From positions 1 to 56,740 of the forward strand of contig QCCL01000010.1 in the NCBI GenBank assembly GCA_003281255.1: a DNA stretch of 56,740 nucleotides, given 5' to 3'. Position 1 is the stretch's first letter, and each line of letters begins with the position of its first letter. Of the stretch, positions 1 to 6,187 are shown in pieces. The stretch is from Prochlorococcus sp. AG-347-L02 (GTDB lineage: Bacteria > Cyanobacteriota > Cyanobacteriia > PCC-6307 > Cyanobiaceae). A model generated the notes under the pieces. It was given only the letters and a program-made list of their open reading frames with translations. It made no database searches and had not been told where the DNA came from. The position numbers and the translations under genes were made by a program.

Positions 1-366
1 GGTTTTCTTAAAGAAAATAGATTCAAATTTTTCTGGACTTACCACCTCAATCCAATATCCTGCTAAACAATAAATTTGATTTGGAACAAAATCAATTATA
101 AATAATTTTTTGGAAGTTTTATATTGATCAATTATCCTATTAGCGAAAGTACCCTTTGTTATTTTAGTCCCAAACAGAGTAATATTTTTTGCTAAAGGCT
201 TAAAATTCTTATATAGATTTTTACTTTTTTCTAACGTATTTCTAGAAATTATTTTTTCTAAAGCATAACAATAATCGAAAAAATTAGTATTTTCTTTTTT
301 TGAAGGATATATAGTTATGAGCGAAATTAAAAGTAAAAAAGAAGATAAAAGAAATTTTTTAAACAT
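1..366 (-). CDS. Hypothetical exported protein, 3' end cut by window
   Basis: An open frame of 122 codons runs from an ATG at 366 to the window edge without a stop, so the gene is partial. The N-terminus (MFKKFLLSSFLLLISL) is a basic then hydrophobic stretch typical of a signal peptide or membrane anchor. The rest is lysine-rich with a few cysteines and no motif I recognise. It is divergent from the DoxX pseudogene at 546. The function is unknown; the reading frame itself is convincing because of the clean signal-like start. Confidence 0.6.
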   Translation of the reverse strand, partial: MFKKFLLSSFLLLISLITIYPSKKENTNFFDYCYALEKIISRNTLEKSKNLYKNFKPLAKNITLFGTKITKGTFANRIIDQYKTSKKLFIIDFVPNQIYCLAGYWIEVVSPEKFESIFFKKT

Positions 367-545
367 TTTTATTTTAATTAGATTGATCATTTCATAAACA
401 TAAAAAGACAATTAATAAATTACTATTAACCAGTTTTATAAGATTTCTATTAATTTAGCTAAACCTCTTTGAGAAAACTATAAAAGTATTTCGGACTAAT
501 TAAATATTTATCAAACGCATAAAATTTTTTTCTTATAATAAGATT

Positions 546-928
546 ATGAAAAATTCTTTTTTGAAAAATAAAAGTATCAAATCTTTTTTAGATTTTTTTT
601 CAAGAATATTAATTTCAGCAATATTTATCTCAGCCATACCAGGCAAAATAAATGAATTTGAAAGAACAGTTTAATATATTTCTTTAAAAGGCATTCCTGA
701 ACCAATTTCATCTATTCTTTTAGTTGGAGCAATTATATGTCTTATCTTGGGTTCTGGATTTTTTATATTTGGAGAAAAAAACAAAAAATCGGTGCATTCT
801 TTTTATTACTATTTCTTATTCCAACAACAATAATTTTTCATGTATTCCCTTTCCATCAGAGAGCAGTATTTATAAATCTCGGATTGATAGGTGGATTAAT
901 TATTGCTGCAATAAGGGAACCAAAATAA
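546..928 (+). pseudogene. DoxX-family membrane protein, inactivated
   Basis: The frame starting at 546 encodes an N-terminus with the DoxX-type pattern SRILISAIFISAIPGKINEF. It is stopped by TAA at 672-674, where the family would continue with an aromatic-rich helix. The same frame continues after the stop (YISLKGIPEP, then ILLVGAIICLILGSGFFIFG). Within the A-rich stretch around 771-788 the homology shifts frame into KIGAFFLLLFLIPTTIIFHVF, ending at 928. One nonsense codon and one frameshift therefore separate three parts of an originally about 127-residue, four-helix protein. DoxX proteins are small membrane proteins linked to redox or thiosulfate metabolism in other bacteria; this copy cannot make the full product. 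Confidence 0.75.
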
Positions 929-947
929 TTAACTTAATTAAAGTAAC

Positions 948-1151
948 CTAATTATTTTTATTTCCCTTTCTTAATTCTGGGAAGCAATTCGCAATATGAA
1001 TTAATTCATAAACCTCTTTGCTATCGTATTTTTTATTAGGAATTCCACTTCCTACCTCTATGCCTCTCTCTTTCATCTTCTTTAATATCAATTCTTGTCT
1101 TTCCATACTTGACATAGACTTAAATCTTTTGGTTCGCTCTTGTTTATTCAT
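948..1151 (-). CDS. Small conserved hypothetical protein, 67 aa
   Basis: A short, charged, soluble protein rich in Lys, Arg and Glu with an amphipathic N-terminal half (MNKQERTKRFKSMSSMERQE). There is no membrane segment or known motif. It is convergent with the DoxX pseudogene. Small proteins of this type are common in Prochlorococcus accessory DNA. The function is not known and I assign none. Confidence 0.55.
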   Translation of the reverse strand: MNKQERTKRFKSMSSMERQELILKKMKERGIEVGSGIPNKKYDSKEVYELIHIANCFPELRKGNKNN

Positions 1152-1397
1152 TAGATCTTAATTTTGTTTAACTTTATTGATACGGTTATATCAATTAGCG
1201 ATTCATTAAATAAGTAATAAAGCCAGTAAATGTAAGTAATTTAAAACCAATAAAGAAAGGCAAATATTTTTTGACCTTTTTGCCAACAGGCAATAATTTG
1301 TTTAATGAATTGATCATGATTTATATTAAAATCTAAATCTTTCGAACATCCTAACGAATTTTTTTTAGAATTATATTTATCTATTTATAAATTCTAA

Positions 1398-1438
1398 ACA
1401 GTAGATCTAAACTGGAAGGGTTACGTCCCTTAATTTTT
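1398..1438 (+). promoter_or_regulatory. Leader box plus hairpin abutting a start codon (copy 1)
   Basis: The box ACAGTAGATCTAAACT (1398-1413) is followed by a hairpin with arms AAGGG (1416-1420) and CCCTT (1427-1431), then a T-rich tract, and then immediately the ATG of the next gene at 1439. The same arrangement recurs at 4394 and 18871. It resembles an intrinsic terminator, but its position against the start codon suggests a 5' regulatory role. There is no separate Shine-Dalgarno sequence. Confidence 0.5.
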
Positions 1439-1825
1439 ATGAATGATAAAGAAATAATAATTTCATTATTAAATGAGTTTGCTAATCCAAAAAAAATGGC
1501 TTTATTTTTTATTGAAAATGCGACTCCAGATTTTTTATTCATAAGACCTAGTGGTAATCCTATAGATGCAAAAGGATTCTCACAAATGATTACTGGTGAT
1601 ATAGTTCAAGAAAAGGCAGAAATTACCAAGATTCACCGATTCGAATTTTTAAGCGAAAATATAATAATGTGCATTTTTACACTAGGTTCTAAATTTACTT
1701 ATAAAGGGACACCTAATGATGACTTACCAACAGTTACGTCAATTTTTAAAAAAGTAAATGATGTTTGGAAAATTCACTGGATGCAAAGATCTACAGGAAA
1801 TTCGGATTTATCTTTATGGGATTAG
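1439..1825 (+). CDS. NTF2-like (SnoaL-type) fold protein
   Basis: A 128-residue soluble protein with the pattern of the NTF2-like superfamily: an N-terminal helix (NDKEIIISLLNEFANPKK), the segment around ATPDFLFIRPSGNPIDAKGFSQMI, and strands ending in IFKKVNDVWKIHWMQRSTG. Such proteins have a cone-shaped cavity and include small enzymes and binding proteins; the sequence does not show which. It starts directly after a hairpin and T-tract without a recognisable ribosome binding site. Its last codons overlap a 25-codon hydrophobic frame at 1816. The family call is an inference from pattern; the substrate is unknown. Confidence 0.65.
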   Translation: MNDKEIIISLLNEFANPKKMALFFIENATPDFLFIRPSGNPIDAKGFSQMITGDIVQEKAEITKIHRFEFLSENIIMCIFTLGSKFTYKGTPNDDLPTVTSIFKKVNDVWKIHWMQRSTGNSDLSLWD

Positions 1826-1893
1826 CAAAGTTAATAGCCCTTTTAATGGTGTTACTACTTGTAGGTAGTTCTTTTGTTGGTTTAATTTTTTAA
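1816..1893 (+). CDS. 25-aa hydrophobic peptide, single membrane helix
   Basis: Encodes MGLAKLIALLMVLLLVGSSF and five more residues, essentially one transmembrane helix. It overlaps the end of the NTF2-like gene by 10 bases in another frame, suggesting translational coupling. Short single-helix proteins are frequent in Prochlorococcus, some as subunits of membrane complexes; nothing here shows a partner. It is supported only by the regular hydrophobic composition and the overlap. Confidence 0.45.
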   Translation: MGLAKLIALLMVLLLVGSSFVGLIF

Positions 1894-1985
1894 TTTATAA
1901 AATAACTACATCAAATAAAGAATACCCATTAAATATCTCTTTTTTAGAAAACAATTGCTTCTTTTTTGCTAAGTAATTTAAATTT

Positions 1986-2060
1986 TTAGGTAAAAATAAA
2001 AACTTTAGACAGACTAACGCCTATATCTAAAGCTAATAAAGCAATTAGTAACTTACTCAT
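1986..2060 (-). CDS. 24-aa hydrophobic peptide
   Basis: The frame reads MSKLLIALLALDIGVSLSKV and four more residues, a short membrane-helix-like peptide. Its ATG overlaps the TGA of the 18-codon frame at 2057-2113 (ATGA), the coupling seen elsewhere in this region. The pair may be two coupled mini-genes or one older gene split by a frameshift. The function is unknown. Confidence 0.35.
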   Translation of the reverse strand: MSKLLIALLALDIGVSLSKVFIFT

Positions 2061-2113
2061 TTTTTAGAACTCTCAACTATTTTTTTGTAAAGTTCTTCAG
2101 AAATAGGTTGCAT
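2057..2113 (-). CDS. 18-aa leader-like peptide, ATGA-coupled
   Basis: Encodes MQPISEELYKKIVESSKK, a hydrophilic helix, ending in TGA overlapping the ATG of the 24-codon frame. Read together with the next frame the pair resembles a helix plus membrane segment of a single about 42-residue protein, so a frameshift is possible. Confidence is low because of the length. Confidence 0.3.
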   Translation of the reverse strand: MQPISEELYKKIVESSKK

Positions 2114-2305
2114 AACCCTTTAGAAATCTAATTATAAATTAGTTATTTTAAAATTAATTTCTCGTTACTAAATATACGAATATATGAATTTTTAAATAGG
2201 CAAAAAATATCTTTACAATAAGTTTTTCTTATAACGTATAAATAAATACTGAGTTAAAAAAAACTTCAATAAATATCCAACTATTTTAAAAAGAAATTAG
2301 AAATC

Positions 2306-2407
2306 TTATTTTAAGTAAATAGATCCTCTATAAGTAAGCTTTATCACCTTTTCTTCTTGTTTTCTACAATATACGAAAGACTTTCCATTAAAATACATGT
2401 TTACCAT
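2306..2407 (-). CDS. 33-aa protein with DUF4278-like YRG motif
   Basis: Starts at ATG 2407 (an alternative ATG lies three codons later at 2398) behind a good Shine-Dalgarno AAGGAG about 9 bases upstream. The product contains two similar halves, MYFNGKSFVYC and KLTYRGSIYLK. The second is the TYRG-x-x-Y signature of the small cyanobacterial DUF4278 family (my recognition, not a search result). The gene follows an unusually GC-rich, structured 5' region (2408-2490) and a palindrome matching the NtcA consensus (2491-2506). This suggests regulated expression, possibly nitrogen-linked. The biochemical role is unknown. Confidence 0.5.
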   Translation of the reverse strand: MVNMYFNGKSFVYCRKQEEKVIKLTYRGSIYLK

Positions 2408-2490
2408 GATGCAGCTCCTTAACTTGCTCAAGTCCCCGTCCTATGGCTTGAGTCGTACTGCGGTCTATCAGATGGTAGATCGGACGATTT
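2408..2490 (-). ncRNA. Structured 5' leader, candidate riboswitch
   Basis: This stretch is far richer in GC than its surroundings and is the 5' region of the 33-codon gene on the minus strand. Read on that strand, arms CTCAAG and CTTGAG enclose a 14-base loop. The loop contains GGACG, complementary to CGTCC near the 5' end of the leader, which would form a pseudoknot. The second arm can instead pair with the following CAAGT, just before the Shine-Dalgarno sequence, giving two exclusive folds. A small peptide gene behind a pseudoknotted leader in a marine cyanobacterium is the setting of downstream-peptide (glutamine-II) riboswitches, but I cannot confirm a match. Confidence 0.4.
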
Positions 2491-2506
2491 TGTAGTATTT
2501 ACTACA
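2491..2506. promoter_or_regulatory. Perfect palindrome matching the NtcA consensus
   Basis: TGTAGTATTTACTACA is a perfect inverted repeat (7-base arms, 2-base spacer) and fits GTA-N8-TAC with the outer T and A. NtcA is the global nitrogen regulator of cyanobacteria. The site lies directly upstream of the structured leader on the minus strand. On that strand no convincing -10 follows at the usual distance. On the plus strand TATACT lies about 19 bases downstream. In DNA this AT-rich the basic consensus occurs often by chance. Confidence 0.35.
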
Positions 2507-2640
2507 CTCTATTTATAAAGTATTTATACTTAGATGTCAACAATTAATAGAAACTAAACTTCAATTTAAAATTAGATTCTGCTCTCGAGAACTCCTTAAA
2601 AAGAATAAAGAACATATAACTACGAGTAACTCCCATAAAA

Positions 2641-2670
2641 AACGAAACAAATGCTAGAACGAAACAAATG
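2641..2670. repeat. 13-bp direct repeat, two copies
   Basis: AACGAAACAAATG occurs at 2641-2653 and again at 2658-2670 with four bases between. It lies just downstream of the minus-strand gene ending at 2690. It could be a slippage product or a protein-binding tandem; nothing else supports a role. The rest of 2508-2689 shows no gene. Confidence 0.5.
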
Positions 2671-2689
2671 GGGCAATGTGGGAATCCCA

Positions 2690-2887
2690 TTATTGATTTT
2701 CAAGTATAAATTTTAATTCAGCCTCTGCATTAAGAATATCAATTCTCCTCTTTAATAATTTAAAAAATTTAATTATTTTTTTCAAAATTAATCCGCCTTC
2801 ATGCATCAATAATAATATTATTCCAAGAATGAAAATATCAATAAGCAAAAATACTGAATCCATTGATATAACAAAGTTTTGTAGCAT
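2690..2887 (-). CDS. Small membrane protein, 65 aa
   Basis: One strong transmembrane segment (SVFLLIDIFILGIILLLMHE) is followed by a basic amphipathic helix (KKIIKFFKLLKRRIDI) and an acidic end. The topology suggests an inner-membrane protein with a positively charged cytoplasmic side. No family is recognised. The gene stands alone, facing away from the accessory genes at 3111 onward. Confidence 0.5.
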   Translation of the reverse strand: MLQNFVISMDSVFLLIDIFILGIILLLMHEGGLILKKIIKFFKLLKRRIDILNAEAELKFILENQ

Positions 2888-3110
2888 AGTTATACAATAA
2901 AAAACTCAAAAATATGATCAGATAATCTTAATCAATTAACCAATAACCTAGAGGATTTAGTCCGCTGCCTAAAGTCTGAGAGTTCAAATTTCTTAATTAA
3001 TAATATGCAACTATGCTTTATGAGGTAAATATCTCGATTGCGTAATAAATTTATTTTTATATTGCTATTACAAAAATGATGAGTTTATTTAAATTAGTTA
3101 CTACATCCTC

Positions 3111-3230
3111 GTGGAGAAAGCTTTAGTAAATTTCTTTTACTGGTTACTGATAAGATCAGCCGAATCTCATTATGGAGAATCATTTGTATCTGTAGAAGTT
3201 CCATCTAATTCAATCAAAAGTTTTTCTTGA
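3111..3230 (+). CDS. 39-aa small protein, paralogue of the gene at 12741
   Basis: The GTG start at 3111 is chosen because it aligns with the ATG of a second copy at 12741. The two products share the pattern [VM]EK-x-L-x-NF-x-YW-x-LL-[RK]SAE-x2-YGES, followed by diverged tails. Conservation at the protein level while the DNA has drifted indicates that both are or were translated. There is a hydrophobic aromatic N-terminal half and a polar C-terminus. The function is unknown. Confidence 0.5.
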   Translation: MEKALVNFFYWLLIRSAESHYGESFVSVEVPSNSIKSFS

Positions 3231-3375
3231 TTTTAGAAAATTTTTAATACTTAAATTCATAGCTTTCTGAAAATTGAATAACTAATTTGAGTTAAGTTGG
3301 TTAATTATCTCTATTGCAAATAAAGATAAGGTTGTTAATCTTGCACTTAAAGAAGAAACTTAATTTCTTAAACTG

Positions 3376-3585
3376 ATGCATTTTGATAATTTAAATTATA
3401 ATGAAGATGATGGCCTCATTTCCATAGAAGATTTAAGGGCTTTACGTCTTCGAAAAAAGAAAATTGAAAGTGATAAGAAAGCTAGAAAGTATATATTGGA
3501 TATAAATCAAAGATATAGAAAAATGATTACCCGCAAAAGTAATAACTTTTTAAGGAATATGAACCCTTTTAAAAAGGCCGTATAA
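3376..3585 (+). CDS. Basic small protein, 69 aa
   Basis: An acidic N-terminus (HFDNLNYNEDDGLISIEDLR) precedes a long Lys/Arg-rich helix (RALRLRKKKIESDKKARKYI) and a basic tail. The composition would suit nucleic-acid or ribosome contact, but no motif proves this. A strong hairpin at 3672-3700 could terminate the transcript. It is unrecognised. Confidence 0.5.
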   Translation: MHFDNLNYNEDDGLISIEDLRALRLRKKKIESDKKARKYILDINQRYRKMITRKSNNFLRNMNPFKKAV

Positions 3586-3671
3586 ATTGTTAATCTTGAT
3601 TTTGTTAATTTGTTTAACTTTGCAACTTTCAGAGTAAGATTTTAATGGTGTTTCTTTGGAAGAGTTTCACC

Positions 3672-3700
3672 AAGAGGGGGCAATTTTTGGCCCCTTCTTT
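3672..3700 (+). terminator. Rho-independent terminator
   Basis: Arms AAGAGGGGGC (3672-3681) and GCCCCTTCTT (3690-3699) pair over ten positions with one G-U wobble around an 8-base loop and run into a short T tract. It lies about 90 bases downstream of the 69-codon gene. Between 3586 and 3910 I see nothing else that looks functional. Confidence 0.65.
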
Positions 3701-3910
3701 GCGGAGATATTTTTTAAATGAAACTCTTTATAAAATTAAAGTAATACTTTCCTAGAAGGCGAAAGTGATGTAAATCTTTTGTTTAAAATTTTTTATTACC
3801 ACTTAATGAAAACCCTATATCTTCAACTAAATCCCCTTATTAAAAAACAAAAGTTTTAGCTTATGGACCATTTCCCATAATTTATTAAATTTTTTCATTT
3901 GCGATTTTTA

Positions 3911-4114
3911 ATGGCTTCACCTACAAGTTGGGAATTATAAAAAGAAGTTGAAACTAAAATTCTATGGGTCAATATTTGTACCCAAAATTTAGAAGGAGTA
4001 ACTATTTTGATCAATAAATGGTGGAAGACAAGATATCTAGCATACAAAATCAGAATAGTTTCTAAAAAAGAATTTGAGCTAGTAAAAATGCAAGCTGAGA
4101 AAAAGGAGAAATAA
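3911..4114 (+). pseudogene. 67-codon small gene with early stop
   Basis: From ATG 3911 the frame reads MASPTSWEL, meets TAA at 3938-3940, and then continues in the same frame without interruption to a normal stop at 4112-4114 (KEVETKILWVNICTQNLEG, then ILINKWWKTRYLAYKIRIV). A single base change would restore a 67-residue protein. A TTG at 4007 preceded by AGAAGGAG could still start a 35-residue C-terminal part (start IINKWW-like, rich in Lys). It is therefore either a nonsense pseudogene or a gene now read from the internal start. No family is recognised. Confidence 0.55.
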
Positions 4115-4190
4115 AATTATTCTTTGGTAAATATTGATGCTGAATATTTAATTTTTGTAGCTATTATAAAATAAATAATTTAAGGAACAA

Positions 4191-4346
4191 ATGAACTCTG
4201 CATTTGCAAAAGTCTCAAATTTGAAAGTTAACAGGGCTTCTAAAATAGCTATTACTCTCGCATCATCAACTTTCTTTTTGTATGCCTTGGGTCAAGCACC
4301 AATTTTTAAAAATATTCTTGCAGGCGCCTTCTCTTGCTCTGGCTAA
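4191..4346 (+). CDS. 51-aa small membrane-associated protein
   Basis: ATG 4191 follows the Shine-Dalgarno sequence AAGGA at the proper distance. The product has a basic N-terminus, one hydrophobic segment (IAITLASSTFFLYALGQAP) and a small-residue tail ending in CSG. No motif identifies a function. A terminator-like hairpin lies about 70 bases downstream. Confidence 0.55.
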   Translation: MNSAFAKVSNLKVNRASKIAITLASSTFFLYALGQAPIFKNILAGAFSCSG

Positions 4347-4393
4347 ATAAAATACTTTTTTTTAGGGATCTAAAAAACTAAAATAGACTATGA

Positions 4394-4437
4394 TTGACAG
4401 TCTATCTAAACTTAGAGGGATAAACCCCTCTTTTTTA
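4394..4437 (+). promoter_or_regulatory. Leader box plus hairpin abutting a start codon (copy 2)
   Basis: TTGACAGTCTATCTAAACT (4394-4412) is followed by arms AGAGGG (4414-4419) and CCCTCT (4426-4431), six T's, and then an ATG at 4438. It shares 18 of 19 bases of the box with copy 3 at 18871. It could terminate the 51-codon gene upstream, act on the small genes downstream, or both. The box is itself part of an inverted repeat: ATAGACT at 4384-4390 pairs with AGTCTAT at 4399-4405. Confidence 0.55.
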
Positions 4438-4497
4438 ATGTTTAATAGATTTATTGATGAAAAGATAATGACTCTTCTTATTTCTCTTTTAAACTGA
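4438..4497 (+). CDS. 19-aa mini-ORF leading the small-protein operon
   Basis: Encodes MFNRFIDEKIMTLLISLLN, starting directly after the T-tract of the hairpin and ending in TGATG, so its stop overlaps the ATG of the next gene. This is the geometry of a coupled leader peptide. There is no independent evidence for translation. Confidence 0.3.
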   Translation: MFNRFIDEKIMTLLISLLN

Positions 4498-4613
4498 TGA
4501 ATATTTCGCCGCACCTATTAATTGATGCTGTGATATTAAGCGCTGCCCTTACGATAACTTTGGTACTAAGAGCAAAAGGTAATGCTGCCAGAAAAGAAAA
4601 AGAAAATAAATGA
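4497..4613 (+). CDS. 38-aa single-helix membrane protein
   Basis: First clear member of three successive mini-genes. One transmembrane helix (LLIDAVILSAALTITLVL) is followed by a basic, charged tail (RAKGNAARKEKENK). Its TGA overlaps the next ATG (ATGA), so the three are translationally coupled and probably act together at the membrane. No named family is recognised. Confidence 0.55.
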   Translation: MNISPHLLIDAVILSAALTITLVLRAKGNAARKEKENK

Positions 4614-4750
4614 TTACTAAAGAAGAAGAAAAAGAATTTAAAAAACCTAAATTATATAGATTTTGGAACTTTCTTATTTATGGAAGTTCCATAGCTATTG
4701 GAGTTTTCTTAGTTTATTTATATTCTGCTTATGTCTTTATAAACAAATGA
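4610..4750 (+). CDS. 46-aa single-helix membrane protein
   Basis: The charged cytoplasmic N-terminus (MITKEEEKEFKKPKLYRFWN) precedes one transmembrane helix (FLIYGSSIAIGVFLVYLYSA). It starts at the ATGA overlap with the gene before and ends in an ATGA overlap with the gene after. This orientation, with the charged part first, is opposite to its upstream neighbour. The function is unknown. Confidence 0.55.
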   Translation: MITKEEEKEFKKPKLYRFWNFLIYGSSIAIGVFLVYLYSAYVFINK

Positions 4751-4842
4751 CTTACATATACGGCATAGCGATTACTTATGGGGTTGTGAGTCTTTTATTG
4801 CTTGGTGGGTTTGCATACTTTACTTTTAAAATGAAACGCTAA
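4747..4842 (+). CDS. 31-aa single-helix membrane protein
   Basis: The third coupled mini-gene. Nearly the whole product is one transmembrane helix (GIAITYGVVSLLLLGGFAYF) with a short basic tail KMKR. Size and shape recall small subunits of photosynthetic or respiratory complexes, but no specific subunit signature is seen. It shares the ATGA overlap with the preceding gene. Confidence 0.55.
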   Translation: MTYIYGIAITYGVVSLLLLGGFAYFTFKMKR

Positions 4843-4849
4843 TTTTTAT

Positions 4850-4972
4850 ATCTTCTTCAATAAAGATTACTTAGATAAATTTTTTGATTATTGCAGAGAA
4901 TATCAACAAGAAATTCCACCTCAGAAGATGGCTGAGATTTTAAGAGAATATGCCGGTAGATTATATGAATGA
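4850..4972 (+). pseudogene. Small gene fragment without a usual start
   Basis: An open frame ending at TGA 4970-4972 encodes a protein-like stretch (DYCREYQQEIPP, then MAEILREYAGRLYE) preceded by NKDYLDKFF. No ATG, GTG or TTG lies in frame before that segment, only ATC at 4850. It is either read from a rare start or has lost its start codon. No family is assigned. The following 238 bases up to 5210 hold only the promoter-like motif at 5128. Confidence 0.35.
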
Positions 4973-5127
4973 TAGATACTAGCAGACCTAAGAAGGTATT
5001 AAGAGAATAAACTTTCTAGCAAAATTTATGCAAATTTTTTTAAAGTTGTAATAAATTTTTTGAAGATATTTTCCTTGCAATTATTCATAATTTGAGATTT
5101 TTTTTGGATCCTTAATCCGTACAATTT

Positions 5128-5185
5128 TGTTCCTCTAACCGCACACATAAAAACTTGAAATTTACTATTCATATGAATTAGAACA
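5128..5185 (+). promoter_or_regulatory. Repeated upstream element (AACCGCACACA type), copy 1
   Basis: GTTCCTCTAACCGCACACAT (5129-5148) recurs with one difference at 16090-16109. In both places AATTAGAACA follows (here 5176-5185) at almost the same distance, and a short gene with a good ribosome binding site comes next. The shared spacing points to a conserved promoter or operator. A weaker relative precedes the EVE remnant at 17920. Confidence 0.5.
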
Positions 5186-5210
5186 TAGTTGTAGGAAAGG
5201 GGTAAGTCTT

Positions 5211-5363
5211 ATGGCACTAAATGACACATTTACTATCCAAGAAATTAATTTGGATAAAAAAGACCTTTCATTTGATAATAAGCTAAAAAAAATTGAAGCT
5301 TATTGGAATAATGAATGTACAGAACATCCGAGTAACAACCATTGCAAGATTTTTTGTGATTAA
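5211..5363 (+). CDS. 50-aa protein with C-terminal Cys motif, paralogue of 5567
   Basis: A strong ribosome binding site (AGGAAAGGGG) precedes ATG 5211. The product is an amphipathic soluble peptide ending in NNECTEHPSNNHCKIFCD. The end aligns with that of the gene at 5567 as N-x-EC-x3-P-x4-C-x2-[FC]C. Three spaced cysteines suggest metal binding or disulfides, which is inference only. The family is unrecognised. Confidence 0.55.
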   Translation: MALNDTFTIQEINLDKKDLSFDNKLKKIEAYWNNECTEHPSNNHCKIFCD

Positions 5364-5449
5364 AAACTTCAACTTTTAGGTATTCTTACGCTTGATTTTT
5401 ACATAATACCCGTACTAAAGAATAATCAGACAGAAAGGAGGCCAAGCAA

Positions 5450-5551
5450 ATGACTAATTTAGGGATAGAAATTTTATTTTGGACAATTTTAATTTCTTAT
5501 CTTGGATTAAGGTTTTCTCAAACTTGGAATGGATTCAAAAAACAGTATTAA
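5450..5551 (+). CDS. 33-aa single-helix membrane protein
   Basis: Preceded by an excellent Shine-Dalgarno sequence (GAAAGGAGG). The product is one transmembrane helix (GIEILFWTILISYLGLRFSQ) with a short basic tail. It sits between two paralogous Cys-tailed peptides and 15 bases before the second, so it is probably co-transcribed with it. The function is unknown. Confidence 0.55.
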   Translation: MTNLGIEILFWTILISYLGLRFSQTWNGFKKQY

Positions 5552-5566
5552 TTAGGAGAATAGAAA

Positions 5567-5713
5567 ATGAAATTACAAACTCAGTTCACGGTTCCAAACA
5601 AAAAATTAAAAGATCTTGATTATGTTAAAAAAGTAGATTTTTTAGAAGAAATTTTAAATAAAGAATGTATAGATTATCCAAATCAAGAAGATTGCCTGGT
5701 TTGTTGCAATTAA
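5567..5713 (+). CDS. 48-aa protein with C-terminal Cys motif, paralogue of 5211
   Basis: AGGAGA lies just upstream of ATG 5567. The product has a Lys-rich middle and ends in NKECIDYPNQEDCLVCCN, matching the tail pattern of the gene at 5211 (EC-x3-P-x4-C-x2-C). The two flank a single-helix membrane gene, so this may be a three-gene unit. No known family is recognised. Confidence 0.55.
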   Translation: MKLQTQFTVPNKKLKDLDYVKKVDFLEEILNKECIDYPNQEDCLVCCN

Positions 5714-5751
5714 AAATCAAAAAATAGCAGTTTTTTAAAAGTAAATAACTT

Positions 5752-6075
5752 TTAATTACTTAATTTATAATTTGTTTTCACAGTTTTTATTATTGAATCT
5801 TGTGGTTCTTCACTTGGGAAACAATTAATAATTCTATATTTGCCTCCTTTTTTATCAGTTTCAACAACTGTAAATTCAACGTATTTACCAATTCCATCTC
5901 TTAAATCCTTGACTTCAGTATTTATTATCTCTTCTTTATCATTTTCAATGATACGAGATTTACCTCCGCAACTTAATATAGAGTTCTCCTCAGTGAGAAA
6001 AAAATCTTTGTCATTACTGCAAGAAGATATAAAAGATAAAGAGACAATTATTAGAATAAAATTTTTCATAATCAA
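5752..6075 (-). CDS. Putative lipoprotein
   Basis: The N-terminus MIMKNFILIIVSLSFISSC has a short basic start, a hydrophobic core and a lipobox (ISSC), so the mature protein probably begins at the cysteine and is lipid-anchored. The start could equally be the second Met (6069). The remaining about 88 residues are charged with two more cysteines and a predicted beta-rich segment (GKYVEFTVVETDKKGGKYRI). No function is recognised. Confidence 0.55.
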   Translation of the reverse strand: MIMKNFILIIVSLSFISSCSNDKDFFLTEENSILSCGGKSRIIENDKEEIINTEVKDLRDGIGKYVEFTVVETDKKGGKYRIINCFPSEEPQDSIIKTVKTNYKLSN

Positions 6076-6187
6076 CTTTTTTACTTAACTACATTATCAA
6101 TAAAGCCTATTAAATATATAGTTAAATACCTACCAAATTAAAAATTCAATTAAATTAATAATATCAGTGCAATAAATAGCAATTATA

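Noticed and set aside
2950..2994. tRNA-like 3' half: GAGAG, loop TTCAAAT, TTCTT forms a complete T-arm preceded by an anticodon-like segment
   Set aside because: Two of five T-stem pairs are G-U, no matching acceptor stem or D-arm can be built, and no direct repeat of a tRNA end is visible.
3270..3363. Frame FELSWLIISIANKDKVVNLA ending at 3363
   Set aside because: No start codon lies before most of it and there is no paralogue or ribosome binding site; probably non-coding or an unidentifiable relic.
5840..6088. Open frame on the plus strand opposite the lipoprotein gene
   Set aside because: The minus-strand frame has a proper signal peptide and lipobox; the plus-strand product is a compositional shadow.
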